Assembly: GCF_022695985.1 (NCBI RefSeq)
Contig: NZ_JAAPBF010000028.1
Coordinates: forward strand, 1-55,483
Reading direction: 5' to 3'
Source of the DNA: Streptomyces sp. NP-1717
GTDB lineage: Bacteria; Actinomycetota; Actinomycetes; Streptomycetales; Streptomycetaceae
Length of the DNA: 55,483 nt
The first letter of the stretch is position 1. The number at the start of each line of letters is the position of its first letter. The notes beneath the pieces were generated by a model. The model did no database searches. It was not told where the DNA came from and saw only the letters and a program-made list of their open reading frames with translations. The translations under genes and the position numbers were made by a program. Shown one piece after another: positions 1 to 9,134 of this stretch.

Positions 1-126
1 GGGGACGCAACGTAGGCCCATACGATCAGCAGCCTTGCGCTGAGCCCGCCCGACGCGCGTCGCAGTCCCCCATTCGCGGTAACGTGGCGGTCGGTGAACC
101 CCTCTCCCTGACGCCCGAAGGATCAC

Positions 127-1158
127 ATGCCTGCCCAGCCCCCCGCCGTCTCCGTGATCATGCCGGTGCTCAACGAGGAACGGCATCTGAGGAACTCCGT
201 CCAGCACATCCTGGAGCAGGAGTACGACGGCGAGATGGAAGTGGTCATCGCGCTCGGTCCGTCCACGGACCGCACCGACGAGATCGCGGCCGAACTCGTG
301 CGCGAGACGGCGGACAGCGACCGCGCCCGCGTGCAGACCGTGCCCAATCCGACCGGCCGCACGCCGGCGGCGCTCAACGCGGCCATCAAGGCGTCCAAGC
401 ACCCCGTCGTCGTGCGCGTCGACGGCCACGGCATGCTCTCGCCGAACTACATCTCCACGGCCGTACGGCTCCTGGAGGAGACGGGCGCGCAGAACGTCGG
501 CGGCATCATGAACGCCGAGGGCGAGAACGACTGGGAGCACGCCGTCGCCGCGGCGATGACCTCCAAGATAGGGGTCGGCAACGCGGCCTTCCACACGGGC
601 GGCTCGGCGGGCCCCGCCGAGACCGTCTACCTGGGGGTCTTCCGGCGGGCCGCGCTGGAGCAACAGGGCGGCTACAACGAGGAGTTCATCCGGGCCCAGG
701 ACTGGGAGCTGAACTTCCGCATCCGTGAGGCCGGCGGTCAGATCTGGTTCTCGCCCGAACTGCGCGTCCAGTACCGGCCGCGGCCGTCCGTCCGGGAGCT
801 CGCCAAGCAGTACAGGAACTACGGCCGTTGGCGCCACGTCGTCGCCCGCTTCCACTCGGGCTCGATCAATCTGCGCTACCTCGCCCCGCCGGTCGCGGTC
901 TGCGCCAACGTCCTGGGCGTCGTCGTCGGCCTGGCCTTCACACCCTGGGCGCTCGTCGTCCCCGGCGGCTACCTCGCGGCGATCGTCGCGGGCTCCGTAC
1001 CGGCGGGCAGGGGCCTGCCCCTCAAGGCGCGGCTCCAGATCCCGCTCGCACTCGCCACGATGCACATGTCGTGGGGGGTCGGCTTCCTGACCAGCCCGCG
1101 CTCGCTCGCCAGGAAGGTCATCGCGAGCCGCCGCCCGGCGGTCCAGCAGACCGTCTGA
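127..1158 (+). CDS. Family 2 glycosyltransferase with C-terminal membrane segments
   Basis: 343-residue GT-A fold glycosyltransferase. The N-terminus (SVIMPVLNEERHL, residues 9-21) is the usual nucleotide-sugar binding strand of GT2 enzymes; an acidic VRVDGHG motif near residue 99 fits the metal-binding position, and QDWELNFR near residue 190 fits the acceptor/base region. Two hydrophobic segments at roughly residues 250-300 should hold it at the inner face of the membrane. The ATG is preceded by GAAGGA at 5-base spacing. It faces three LCP genes, so I infer a role in building a lipid-linked cell-wall glycopolymer; donor and acceptor cannot be read from the sequence. Family call secure, substrate unknown. 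Confidence 0.9.
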   Translation: MPAQPPAVSVIMPVLNEERHLRNSVQHILEQEYDGEMEVVIALGPSTDRTDEIAAELVRETADSDRARVQTVPNPTGRTPAALNAAIKASKHPVVVRVDGHGMLSPNYISTAVRLLEETGAQNVGGIMNAEGENDWEHAVAAAMTSKIGVGNAAFHTGGSAGPAETVYLGVFRRAALEQQGGYNEEFIRAQDWELNFRIREAGGQIWFSPELRVQYRPRPSVRELAKQYRNYGRWRHVVARFHSGSINLRYLAPPVAVCANVLGVVVGLAFTPWALVVPGGYLAAIVAGSVPAGRGLPLKARLQIPLALATMHMSWGVGFLTSPRSLARKVIASRRPAVQQTV

Positions 1159-1176
1159 GCAGGTCCGATACATACG

Positions 1177-1211
1177 AAGGAGCCCCGGGGCGCATCGCCC
1201 CGGGGCTCCTT
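1177..1211. terminator. Bidirectional hairpin terminator between convergent genes
   Basis: A perfect 16-bp inverted repeat (arms 1177-1192 and 1196-1211, loop CAT) lies 18 bases after the glycosyltransferase stop and 40 bases before the stop of the convergent LCP gene. It begins AAGG and ends CCTT, so either strand ends in a short T run. It probably serves both genes. Confidence 0.85.
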
Positions 1212-1250
1212 GTTTCCGTCCGAAGTCCCATACGGACGGTACGGCCCGCT

Positions 1251-2996
1251 CTAGAAGGTGAAGCCCGGCTGGATCTCCATGCACTCGGTGTCGTCCGCGC
1301 CGTTGAGCGCCCGCGCCGTGTCCGGCGTTTTGTCCTCGTCCTTCGCGGCCGACTTCGGGTACGTGTCACCCGTACGCCAGTCGGCGCCCACGACCAGCGT
1401 CACACCCGACACCTCGGTCGACTTCTTCGCCGAACTCACCGGAATGCCGAGGGACTTGGCGACCGCCTGCGCGTCGCCCTCCAGGTCCGCGCTGGGGAAC
1501 AGGACCTCGGTACGCGCGGTCGCGTCGGGCGTCACGTCCGCCACGGCCTTCGTGTAACCCTCGGCGGCCAGAAGCCCCGCGACCGCCGTGGCCCGCTGCG
1601 GCGTCGGCGCCTGTGTGTCGCTGCCCGTGCCGTTGCGGACGAGCACCCCGGTCTCCGCCGGAGCCGCCGCCGGGTCCTTGGACTCGGCCGGGGGCTTGCG
1701 CTTGGACGCCTTGCCGTCCAGCGGCACGTCGTCGCGGACCATGTCGAACAACTGCTCGGCGTCGCCCGGCTTCGGGAACACCCGCCCGGACTCGCTCCCC
1801 TCGCCGTACACATTCGGCATCGTCGCCATCGTGATGCGGTTCGTGGGTACCTGCTTCAGCTCTTCCGCCAGGTCGTAGAGCTTCTTCACGCCGCCCAGGC
1901 CCTTGTCGACGGTCAGCGCGTCGGTGGCCGCCTCGGCGAGGCTCATCAGCTTTCCCGGGTCGGTCAGCTTGGCGCCCTTGCGCAGCTCCCGGACCATGGA
2001 GTTCATGTACATGTGCTGGGCGTGGGTGCGGGCGAGGTCGCTGCCGTCCTCGAAGCCGTAACGCGTACGCAGCCACTGGAGCGCCTGCTCGCCCTGGATG
2101 ACGTTCTCGCCCTTCTCCAGCTTCAGCCCCGAGCCCTTGCCCTCGGCGTTGCGCGAGTGGACGTTCTCCTGGACGCAGACCGGTACGCCGCCGATGGCGT
2201 CCGCCATCGACACCACACCCGCGAAGTCGATCATCATGAAGTGGTCGATCGTGATGCCGGTGAGCTCGTACCAGGTGGCCACCGTGCAGCCCGGACCCCC
2301 GCGTCCCAGGCTCTCGTTGGTCTGTACGTTGCCCGTGCTCGCCGGGTAGACCTTGCCGGTTTCCGGGTCGGTGCACTTGGGCATCTTCAGCATGGTGTCG
2401 CGCGGCATGCTGACCACCGACATGTTGCTGCGGTCGGCCGACACATGGAGCAGCATCTGCACGTCGGCCAGGGGCGGGCCGCCGAAGGTCTCCTTGGCGC
2501 CGCCGAGTTTCTGATTCGCCTTGGAGTCACGGGCGTCGGAGCCGATGAGCAGGATGTTGAGCGGCGTCTGGCCCGCGGAGTTGGCCTTGTGGTCGGCCAT
2601 CGGCTTGTCGCCGAGCGTCAGGTCTTCCTTCTTGAGCTTGCCGTCGAGATGGCGGTAGTAGAGGTATCCGGCGCCGGCCGTGCCGAGTATCAGCACGGCC
2701 AGGACGGCGGAGGCCCAGCGCAGTATCCGGCGTTTGCCACGCCGGTCGCGCGGACGCGCGCCGTCGCGGCGGGGGCCGCCCCTTCTGGCCCGGCCCGAGC
2801 CGTCACCGCCGCCGGACGCGGCGTCGCCGGAGCCGGACCCCGAGTCGCCGTTCGCACCGCCGCCGGCGCCCGACGTCGCATCGGGCCCGCTCGCGGGCGC
2901 GCCAGGACCGTCCTCGTACAGACTGTCGTCCCAGCCCAACTCACCGGCGTGCGAGACGCGTTGCCGTGTTCGCTGTCTGCGCGTGCTCTGTTCCAC
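1251..2996 (-). CDS. LCP (LytR-CpsA-Psr) family glycopolymer transferase with LytR_C domain
   Basis: LCP enzymes move lipid-linked glycopolymers onto peptidoglycan at the outer face of the membrane. The order is a charged cytoplasmic tail, one membrane helix (RILRWASAVLAVLILG), an LCP catalytic domain with NILLIGSDARD, SMPRDTML and an RTRYGFEDGSD segment carrying the conserved Asp/Arg residues, then a LytR_C domain that starts near VLVRNGTG. I chose the GTG at 2996 (581 residues) because AGGGGG precedes it; the frame stays open upstream to 3167 but that would overlap the previous gene and adds non-homologous sequence. It is last of three consecutive LCP genes read leftwards, 70 bases after its neighbour, and ends at a convergent terminator. 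Confidence 0.9.
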   Translation of the reverse strand: MEQSTRRQRTRQRVSHAGELGWDDSLYEDGPGAPASGPDATSGAGGGANGDSGSGSGDAASGGGDGSGRARRGGPRRDGARPRDRRGKRRILRWASAVLAVLILGTAGAGYLYYRHLDGKLKKEDLTLGDKPMADHKANSAGQTPLNILLIGSDARDSKANQKLGGAKETFGGPPLADVQMLLHVSADRSNMSVVSMPRDTMLKMPKCTDPETGKVYPASTGNVQTNESLGRGGPGCTVATWYELTGITIDHFMMIDFAGVVSMADAIGGVPVCVQENVHSRNAEGKGSGLKLEKGENVIQGEQALQWLRTRYGFEDGSDLARTHAQHMYMNSMVRELRKGAKLTDPGKLMSLAEAATDALTVDKGLGGVKKLYDLAEELKQVPTNRITMATMPNVYGEGSESGRVFPKPGDAEQLFDMVRDDVPLDGKASKRKPPAESKDPAAAPAETGVLVRNGTGSDTQAPTPQRATAVAGLLAAEGYTKAVADVTPDATARTEVLFPSADLEGDAQAVAKSLGIPVSSAKKSTEVSGVTLVVGADWRTGDTYPKSAAKDEDKTPDTARALNGADDTECMEIQPGFTF

Positions 2997-3066
2997 CCCG
3001 TGCCCCCTACCCCTGTCGCTCAAGCGCTCCGTGCGAGCAGGGGCTCCGGACGCACCGGGGCCCGGC

Positions 3067-4938
3067 TCACTTGGCGCACACTTGCTTGTCGGCTTCCACC
3101 TTCTGCACGCCGTCCGGCGCCTTCGCCGGTCCGACGATGGGCACGCCCGCACCCTTGAAGTCCGCACCGAGCGTCAGGGTCATCGCCTGAAGGCCCTCGG
3201 CGTCCTCCTTGCCCGGCTTCATCGCCGCGGCGGGCAGGCCCATCATGTCCGCGAGACGGCGGGCCTGGTCCGCCTGGTTCGGTGCGTACTCCAGCGACGT
3301 CTTGTCCAACTCCTCGGGCGCGTTGCCCTTGTTGGTGGACTTCGGTACGCCTTCCTCGTTCTGGAGCCAGGCGAGCGTCTCCTGGGCGGAACCCTGCGGC
3401 CCGCCGCCGTTGAACACATCGACCCTGACATCGGCGGGAGCCGCCTTGGTTCCCTTGAGGAGCGCCGCCTGCTTGCTCTTGGCGGCCTTCTCCTGCTCCT
3501 TCACGGCGGTGAGGGAGGTGTCGTTCTGCATCATCGCGAACAGCGGCTTCGCCTTCGCCTCGTTCACCACGACGGTCGCCTTGACGACCTCCGCGGGGTT
3601 GTCTATCACGGGGAGCGTGGTGAAGCTGATGTTCTTGGGATTGACCTTGGCCAGCTCCGTACCGAGGTCGCGCAGCTTCTCGATGCTGCCGATCCCCGTG
3701 TCCACCGTGAGCGCGTCCGTCGCCGCCGACGCCAGGTCCCACAGCTTCGAGGGGCTGGTCAGGGTCTCGCTGGACTTCATCTTGCGGATCATGGCGCTCA
3801 GGAACTGCTGCTGGGTCTGGATCCGGTCCAGGTCGCTCTCGTTGCCGAAGCTGTGGCGCGTACGTACGAAGGCCAGAGCCTGCTCGCCCTTGATGACGTG
3901 CTTGCCCTTGCTCAGCTTCAGATGGGAATCGGGGTCGTCGACGTCCTTGGCGACGCACACCTCGACACCGCCGACCGCGGTCGTCAGTGTCTTCACCGCG
4001 TTGAAGTCGGCCATCATGAAGTGGTCGACCGTCAGCCCGGTCAGCTCCTTGACCGTACGCATCGTGCAGCCCGGGTCCCGCTCGGACTGGCCGAGGCTGG
4101 TGTTGAAGCGGACGCCCTGCTCGCCCGGGACGATCTTCTTGCCGGACTCGGTGTTCGTCTCGCAGTCCGGGATGTCGGTGATCAGGTCGCGGGGGATGGA
4201 GAGCGCGGTCGCGTTCGTCCGGTCCTTGGAGACATGGAAGAGGATCGTGGTGTCGGCGTGACCGACGCTGTCCTTGTCGCCGTACCCCTCGTTGCCGGAC
4301 CCGGTGCGCTTGTCGGTGCCGATCACCAGGATGTTGACGGCCTGGTCCTTCTTGAACCCTCCGGTGCCCGCGCCCTCGACGTCGATCGTGCTGATGTTGC
4401 CGTTGAGCTCCTGGTACGCGTAGTAGGCGGCGCCCGCGCCGCCGACGAGGATGAACGCCGTGATGCCGCCCGTCCAGCCGAGGATCTTCTTCTTGCGGGA
4501 CTTGGGCGGCGCCTTGCGCTTGCGGCGGCCCGCGCCCGCGGCGCCCGCCGCGTCGGCGTTGTTCGCGGCGCGGCGTCCGCGCTGGGCGGGCACGTCCCGG
4601 CGGGAGGTGCCCGAAGTGCCGGTGGAGCCCGAGGAGTTACGGGCGCGCGGGATGCTCGCGGCCGCGTCGTCGGTGGCACCGGCCGCACCGGCGCCCGCTC
4701 CCGCGGCGCCGGGCGCTCTGCGGTCTCTGGCGGAGCGTCCCTGCTGCGAACCGTCCGTGGTCGGCGCGTTTCTCGACCGGCGAGGAGCGTCGTGCCCGTT
4801 TCCCGTGTCACGGGAAGGGCCGGACGACTGCCCTTCGGAGTGGTTCAGTCGCAATTCGTAATTGCCGGTCTGCGGGTTGAGTACCCACTGGTCGGCGGGA
4901 TCGATCCCGTCGCCTTGTCCACGGCCTTGCGCATCCAC
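3067..4938 (-). CDS. LCP family glycopolymer transferase with LytR_C domain
   Basis: About 623 residues. The tail begins VDAQGRGQGDGIDPADQW, then a low-complexity Arg/Ala/Ser stretch, one membrane helix (ILGWTGGITAFILVGGAGA), an LCP domain (NILVIGTDKR, SIPRDLITDIP, FVRTRHSFGNESDLDR) and a C-terminal LytR_C domain (VRVDVFNGGGPQGSA). I prefer the GTG at 4938, which has GGAGGA upstream and an N-terminus like other Streptomyces LCP proteins; an in-frame ATG at 4980 is the alternative. Likely attaches wall teichoic acid-like or other anionic polymer; which polymer each paralogue handles is not visible. 227 bases separate it from the upstream LCP gene, so it may have its own promoter. Confidence 0.88.
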   Translation of the reverse strand: MDAQGRGQGDGIDPADQWVLNPQTGNYELRLNHSEGQSSGPSRDTGNGHDAPRRSRNAPTTDGSQQGRSARDRRAPGAAGAGAGAAGATDDAAASIPRARNSSGSTGTSGTSRRDVPAQRGRRAANNADAAGAAGAGRRKRKAPPKSRKKKILGWTGGITAFILVGGAGAAYYAYQELNGNISTIDVEGAGTGGFKKDQAVNILVIGTDKRTGSGNEGYGDKDSVGHADTTILFHVSKDRTNATALSIPRDLITDIPDCETNTESGKKIVPGEQGVRFNTSLGQSERDPGCTMRTVKELTGLTVDHFMMADFNAVKTLTTAVGGVEVCVAKDVDDPDSHLKLSKGKHVIKGEQALAFVRTRHSFGNESDLDRIQTQQQFLSAMIRKMKSSETLTSPSKLWDLASAATDALTVDTGIGSIEKLRDLGTELAKVNPKNISFTTLPVIDNPAEVVKATVVVNEAKAKPLFAMMQNDTSLTAVKEQEKAAKSKQAALLKGTKAAPADVRVDVFNGGGPQGSAQETLAWLQNEEGVPKSTNKGNAPEELDKTSLEYAPNQADQARRLADMMGLPAAAMKPGKEDAEGLQAMTLTLGADFKGAGVPIVGPAKAPDGVQKVEADKQVCAK

Positions 4939-5165
4939 GGTTGCTTGAGTCCTCCGTCGGTGCCACGCGAAGCGCTTCATCCCCCAAAAGCGCTCGGTCT
5001 TTCGATCCGGCGGTGCGCGCGACCTCCACGGTCCGCTGTACCGGATCGCGTCACACTATCCGCCCTGTTCAGCGTCCAGCGACGTTGGTGACAAATTCGA
5101 CTCCTCTTACAAGGGGGCAATCTGCCCAATCGTCATAGACTGCCGACCCCTACTTGGTATTGCTT

Positions 5166-6662
5166 TTACTCACACAGGCCGGCGGCGGCATTTGTGCCCG
5201 GGAAAGACGGAGTCGGAGTGGCGCTCGACGATCCCATGTCGTCCGGCTTTCCGTCCGTCTTCGCACTTTCTTCGTCACGTTGGGTGTCCCCTCCGTTGTT
5301 TCCGCCGTTCCGCTCCTGGCCCGCGGGGACGACCGAGACGGGCTCGTCCTCGCGCAGTTGCGTGAACAGCTCCCCCGCGTCGGGCTGCACCAGCTCGTCA
5401 CGGTTCGGGTCATTCACATAAGGCTGTCGCGGTACGGTCAGGAATTGCACCTTTTCCGTCGGTACGTTCCGCAGGCCGCGTGCCAGGTCGTACAGATCCC
5501 TGAGCGTGTTCAGTCCGGGATCGGTCGTCAGCGACTTGGTCGCCGCGTCCAGCACCGGATACAGCCGGGTCGGATTGAGCAGAACACCGTTGCTCTGCAC
5601 CTTCTTGACCAGCGAGCCGAGGAACTGCTGCTGGCGCTCCATCCGTTCGGTGTCGCTGCCGTCGCCGATCGTCTTGCGGGCCCGTACGAATCCGAGCGCT
5701 TCCTCGCCGGTGAGGGTCTGCTTGCCCGCCGGAAGCTTCAAATGCGCGTCGCTGTCGTCCACCGGCTTCTTGAGACAGACGTCGACGCCGTCGACGGCGT
5801 CCACCATGTCCTTGAACCCGCTGAAGTCGACCACCATGTGATGGTCGACGCGGATACCGGTGAGCTTCTCCACCGTGCGGACCGCGCACGCCGTACCGCC
5901 GAACTGGAAGGCCCAGTTGAACTGCGCGGACTGCTTGCGTGAGCGCTTGCCGTCCGAGGTCTGGCAGCTCGGGATCTCGACCATCAGATCGCGCGGGATG
6001 GAGACGGCGGTCGCGCTCTGCCGGTCGGCGGCGAGGTGCAGCAGGATCGTGGTGTCGGAGCGCTGCGAACCGCCGTCGTCGCGCCCGTACTTGCCGTTGC
6101 CCTCACCGGAGCGGGTGTCGGAGCCGATCAGCAGGATGTTCTTCGCGTCGACGGCGATGGGCTTGGGGCGTTCCTTCTCGTACGTCCGCAGCTCGGCCTC
6201 GGCGGTGGTGTCGGTGGTGATGTTGCTGTCGAGCTTCTGGTAGAACCACCAGCCGACGCCGGAGGCGGCGAGGACGACGACGGAGGTGCCGAGGGCGGTC
6301 CAGCGCAGCCAGTGGCGTCTGCGCGGGGCGTCGGCGTCGTCGGTCTCGGTGGCGGGAGGAGCGGCGGGGGCGTCGGGTTCATCGGACGCCTCGGCCTTCC
6401 CGTCGGCCTCCGTTCCGGGCTCCGTTCCGGCCGTCGCTCCGTCTTTGGCCCCTGCGGCTTCGGCGGTCTCGGTGGGCTCGGCGGTCTTCTCCGCTTCGGG
6501 CTCCCGCGCCCCGGCCTTCTCCGCTCCGGCACCGTCCGCACCGGCCGTGTCCGCCGAGGTGTCGTCGCCGTCGGACCCGGGCGACGCGGTCGGCGGCTCG
6601 TCGTCGGCCCGGGGGTCCGGTTCGGGCGGCGTGCCAGCACTGTCGGTCACGGGCGAGTCCAT
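5166..6662 (-). CDS. LCP family glycopolymer transferase without LytR_C domain
   Basis: 498 residues. The long N-terminal tail is Glu/Ala/Thr-rich and probably disordered; it is followed by one membrane helix (LRWTALGTSVVVLAASGVGW) and the LCP domain (NILLIGSDTRSGEGNGKYG, SIPRDLMVEIP, FVRARKTIGDGSDTERM). Unlike its two neighbours it stops shortly after the catalytic domain, ending GTNAAAGLCE, so it lacks LytR_C. It is first of three LCP genes on this strand. The difference in C-terminus suggests that the three are not simply redundant; that is inference. Confidence 0.9.
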   Translation of the reverse strand: MDSPVTDSAGTPPEPDPRADDEPPTASPGSDGDDTSADTAGADGAGAEKAGAREPEAEKTAEPTETAEAAGAKDGATAGTEPGTEADGKAEASDEPDAPAAPPATETDDADAPRRRHWLRWTALGTSVVVLAASGVGWWFYQKLDSNITTDTTAEAELRTYEKERPKPIAVDAKNILLIGSDTRSGEGNGKYGRDDGGSQRSDTTILLHLAADRQSATAVSIPRDLMVEIPSCQTSDGKRSRKQSAQFNWAFQFGGTACAVRTVEKLTGIRVDHHMVVDFSGFKDMVDAVDGVDVCLKKPVDDSDAHLKLPAGKQTLTGEEALGFVRARKTIGDGSDTERMERQQQFLGSLVKKVQSNGVLLNPTRLYPVLDAATKSLTTDPGLNTLRDLYDLARGLRNVPTEKVQFLTVPRQPYVNDPNRDELVQPDAGELFTQLREDEPVSVVPAGQERNGGNNGGDTQRDEESAKTDGKPDDMGSSSATPTPSFPGTNAAAGLCE

Positions 6663-6801
6663 CCTTCATGGCGTCGGCGGCGTACGGCTCCGCCGGTTTC
6701 AGGGGTAGACGGTCGAACCGCACGCTTGGTTGTGCACTGAACGGGATCTACCGACGATCATCTACCGGAGGCCGCGTTCCGCGCCGGAACCGGTCGGGCC
6801 A

Positions 6802-7578
6802 TCAGCTCACCGTGTCGCCGTCCGCCGTGCCGGTGACGCGCTCGCTCTCGATCCGCTTGGCCAGCCCCTCCGCCGGCAACCGGTCCATGTTGCGGCACAG
6901 CACCACCGAGGAGCCCGCGGCGAGCGGCGCGTACAGCCCGGCCGAGAGCCCCTCCCAGGAGTCGTACGGCCTGTCGGACAGGAGCCGGGCGCCGGGCGCC
7001 GTCAGACCGAGGGCCTTGGCGTCGGCGCGGGCCCGCTCGACGACCTGGGCCGCCGTCAGCGCCGTACCGGCGACGACGAGCGCGGGCGCGTCGGGGTCCA
7101 CCGGGGCGAACGGGGCGAAGCGGTCGCCCTGGCCGGGCACCTCGACCGCGTAGTCCGCGAACCCGTCGGGCGCCTGGGGGAAGCGGCCCCCGAGCGGACG
7201 GAGCGCGAGCGCCAGCCGCTCGCCCCGGCAGGCGCGGGCGGCGGCGAGGTCGTCCGGGGCCGGACCGCTGACGACGACATCCGCGCCGGCCGGGTCGCCG
7301 CCGATCTCGACGCACACCCCCACCGAGGAACAGGCGAGCAGCCAGACGGCCGTCTGCCAGTGCGCGGGCAGCAGCAGCGCGAGCCGGTCGCCGGGCGCGG
7401 CGGCGAGGTCGCCCTGGAGGAGATTGGCGGTCTTGGACACCCAATTGGCGAAGGTGGCCACGGACAATTCCACGCGTTCACCGGTGGCATCGTCGTAGAA
7501 GGTGACCAAGGGGCGGGCCGGATCCGTGGCGAGAGCGGATCGCAGCAGGTCGGCGGGGGTGCGGTCGCTGGCGTTCAC
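6802..7578 (-). CDS. TIGR03089 family protein (truncated AMP-binding-like)
   Basis: About 258 residues resembling the N-terminal part of acyl-CoA synthetase/adenylation enzymes (VTFYDDATGERVELSVATF, then ANLLQGDLAAAPGDRLALLLP), but the phosphate-binding and C-terminal catalytic domains are absent. This short form is the recognised actinobacterial family TIGR03089, so it is not a local truncation. No enzymatic activity can be assigned. I favour the GTG at 7578 because homologues start close to the PADLL motif; an ATG at 7602 is possible and neither has a strong ribosome site. It shares a divergent upstream region with the amidase gene and lies 139 bases before the LCP genes. Confidence 0.8.
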   Translation of the reverse strand: MNASDRTPADLLRSALATDPARPLVTFYDDATGERVELSVATFANWVSKTANLLQGDLAAAPGDRLALLLPAHWQTAVWLLACSSVGVCVEIGGDPAGADVVVSGPAPDDLAAARACRGERLALALRPLGGRFPQAPDGFADYAVEVPGQGDRFAPFAPVDPDAPALVVAGTALTAAQVVERARADAKALGLTAPGARLLSDRPYDSWEGLSAGLYAPLAAGSSVVLCRNMDRLPAEGLAKRIESERVTGTADGDTVS

Positions 7579-7715
7579 GCGGGCAAGCGTACGCCGGGGC
7601 ATCGGGGGCGCACCGCCGTACCGGTGACACCGTCCACCGGTTGGTCCGATGGCCCGTCAGTTTCCGCGGGTGCTCCCGGAAGGCGGGCGCGGCCGGCCGG
7701 CCGCACGATCGGAAC

Positions 7716-9071
7716 ATGCGTGCATTCCTGTCATCCTCGATCGGCGTCGCGTGTGCCGCGGCTCTCGTACTCCCGCTCTCTCTGCCCTCCGGGGCTGTGG
7801 CGGCTCCGCACGACGCCCGGGCGGGCTCATCCGTTCCGGGCTTCACCGAGTCGCTGCCACTCCTTCCGCTCGGGTCGGAACGCTCCTCCGGTGTCGCCAC
7901 CGAGCAGGGGCTGCCCCAGCGGGACGTCCAACCCTTCTCGCTCGTCGGTGTCGTCTGGGACGACGCCGACGCCGAACTGCACGGCTCGGTCCAGGTCAGG
8001 AACCGGTCCGCCGAAACGGGCAGCTGGTCCGGCTGGCAGAACCTGGAGACGCACAACGCCGAGCACGGCGCCGACCCCGGTACGCCGGAACGCGACTCCG
8101 GCACCGTACGGGGCTCGACGGCTCCTCTGTGGGTCGGTGCGTCGGACGGTGTCCAGGTACGGGTCCGGGCGGACGACGACGCGGACGCGGGCCACGCGCC
8201 GCTGCCCCGCGGGCTGAGCCTGGAACTCGTCGACCCGGGGGAGGCACCGGAACAACTGCCGGTGGCGCGGACCGACGCCTCGCGAGACCAGACGGCCGCG
8301 GACGTCACGGACCCGGACGCCACGGACACCGACACCGACACCGAGAGCGGGACCGAGACGGACGGCACCGACGAGGACGCCGCCACGGACTTGGACGACG
8401 GCACGGGCCTGGACATCGGCGACGACGGCACCGTCACGGACACCGGCGTAGCCGCCGGGCCGCACACCGCACCGCGCCCGAAGATCATCTCGCGCAAGGG
8501 GTGGGGCGCCGACGAGAAGCTGCGCGAGAAGCAGTTCGGCTACACGAAGACGGTGAAGGCAGCCTTCGTCCACCACAGCGCGACCGGCAACAACTACACC
8601 TGCAAGCAGGCGCCCTCAGTCATTCGCGGTATCTACCGCTACCACGTGACGAGCAGCGGCTGGCGGGACATCGGCTACAACTTCGCCATCGACAAGTGCG
8701 GAAACATCTACGAGGGGCGCGCCGGGGGCGTGACGAAGGCGGTCATGGGTGCTCACACCCTCGGTTTCAACACGAACACCACAGGCATCGCCGTCCTCGG
8801 CTCGTACTCGACCACCAACCCGCCCGCCGCGGTCACGACCGCTGTGGCCAGGCTCAGCGCCTGGAAGCTCGGCCTGCACGGGATCAACCCGCGGGGCAAG
8901 GTGACACTGACGTCGGGCGGAAGCAACAAGTACCAGAAGGGCCGGAAGGTCAGCATGAACGCGGTGTCCGGCCACCGGGACGGGTTCGTGACGGACTGTC
9001 CGGGCAACAAGCTGTACAGCAAACTCGGCTCGGTCCGTGTGTCCGCCGCGAAGTACCAGGGACGCTCCTAG
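7716..9071 (+). CDS. Secreted PGRP-type N-acetylmuramoyl-L-alanine amidase
   Basis: 451 residues. A Sec signal peptide (MRAFLSSSIGVACAAALVLP, cleavage probably after AVAA) leads to a beta-rich N-terminal domain, then an Asp/Thr-rich linker, then an amidase_2/PGRP domain. Zinc ligands are visible in AFVHHSATGNN and SGHRDGFVTDCPG (His, His, Cys), and the domain contains YNFAIDKCGNIYEGR. It should cleave the amide between MurNAc and the stem peptide outside the cell. I chose ATG 7716 because the signal peptide starts there. The linker is unusually acidic (repeated Asp/Thr/Glu, about residues 190-245). The gene sits in the envelope locus and ends at a hairpin. Confidence 0.92.
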   Translation: MRAFLSSSIGVACAAALVLPLSLPSGAVAAPHDARAGSSVPGFTESLPLLPLGSERSSGVATEQGLPQRDVQPFSLVGVVWDDADAELHGSVQVRNRSAETGSWSGWQNLETHNAEHGADPGTPERDSGTVRGSTAPLWVGASDGVQVRVRADDDADAGHAPLPRGLSLELVDPGEAPEQLPVARTDASRDQTAADVTDPDATDTDTDTESGTETDGTDEDAATDLDDGTGLDIGDDGTVTDTGVAAGPHTAPRPKIISRKGWGADEKLREKQFGYTKTVKAAFVHHSATGNNYTCKQAPSVIRGIYRYHVTSSGWRDIGYNFAIDKCGNIYEGRAGGVTKAVMGAHTLGFNTNTTGIAVLGSYSTTNPPAAVTTAVARLSAWKLGLHGINPRGKVTLTSGGSNKYQKGRKVSMNAVSGHRDGFVTDCPGNKLYSKLGSVRVSAAKYQGRS

Positions 9072-9074
9072 ACT

Positions 9075-9109
9075 GGCCGGTCACCCCCCGGACGGGGGGA
9101 CCACCGGCC
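9075..9109 (+). terminator. Probable hairpin terminator after the amidase gene
   Basis: Beginning three bases after the amidase stop, a 7-bp stem (GGCCGGT with ACCGGCC) and a 6-bp C/G stem are joined by a small internal loop and closed by GGAC. No T run follows, which is common in Streptomyces. It may only attenuate, since the next gene follows on the same strand. Confidence 0.5.
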
Positions 9110-9134
9110 CCAGCAGGAAGCAGAGACGAACAAG

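Noticed and set aside
1..126. End of an upstream gene at the window start
   Set aside because: No frame with convincing coding character ends here; the stretch holds only the region leading to the glycosyltransferase ribosome site.
828..3158. 776-codon plus-strand open frame across the first LCP gene
   Set aside because: It is antisense to a clear LCP gene, Arg/Val/Leu/Gly-rich and without any domain; long antisense frames arise from the high G+C third positions.
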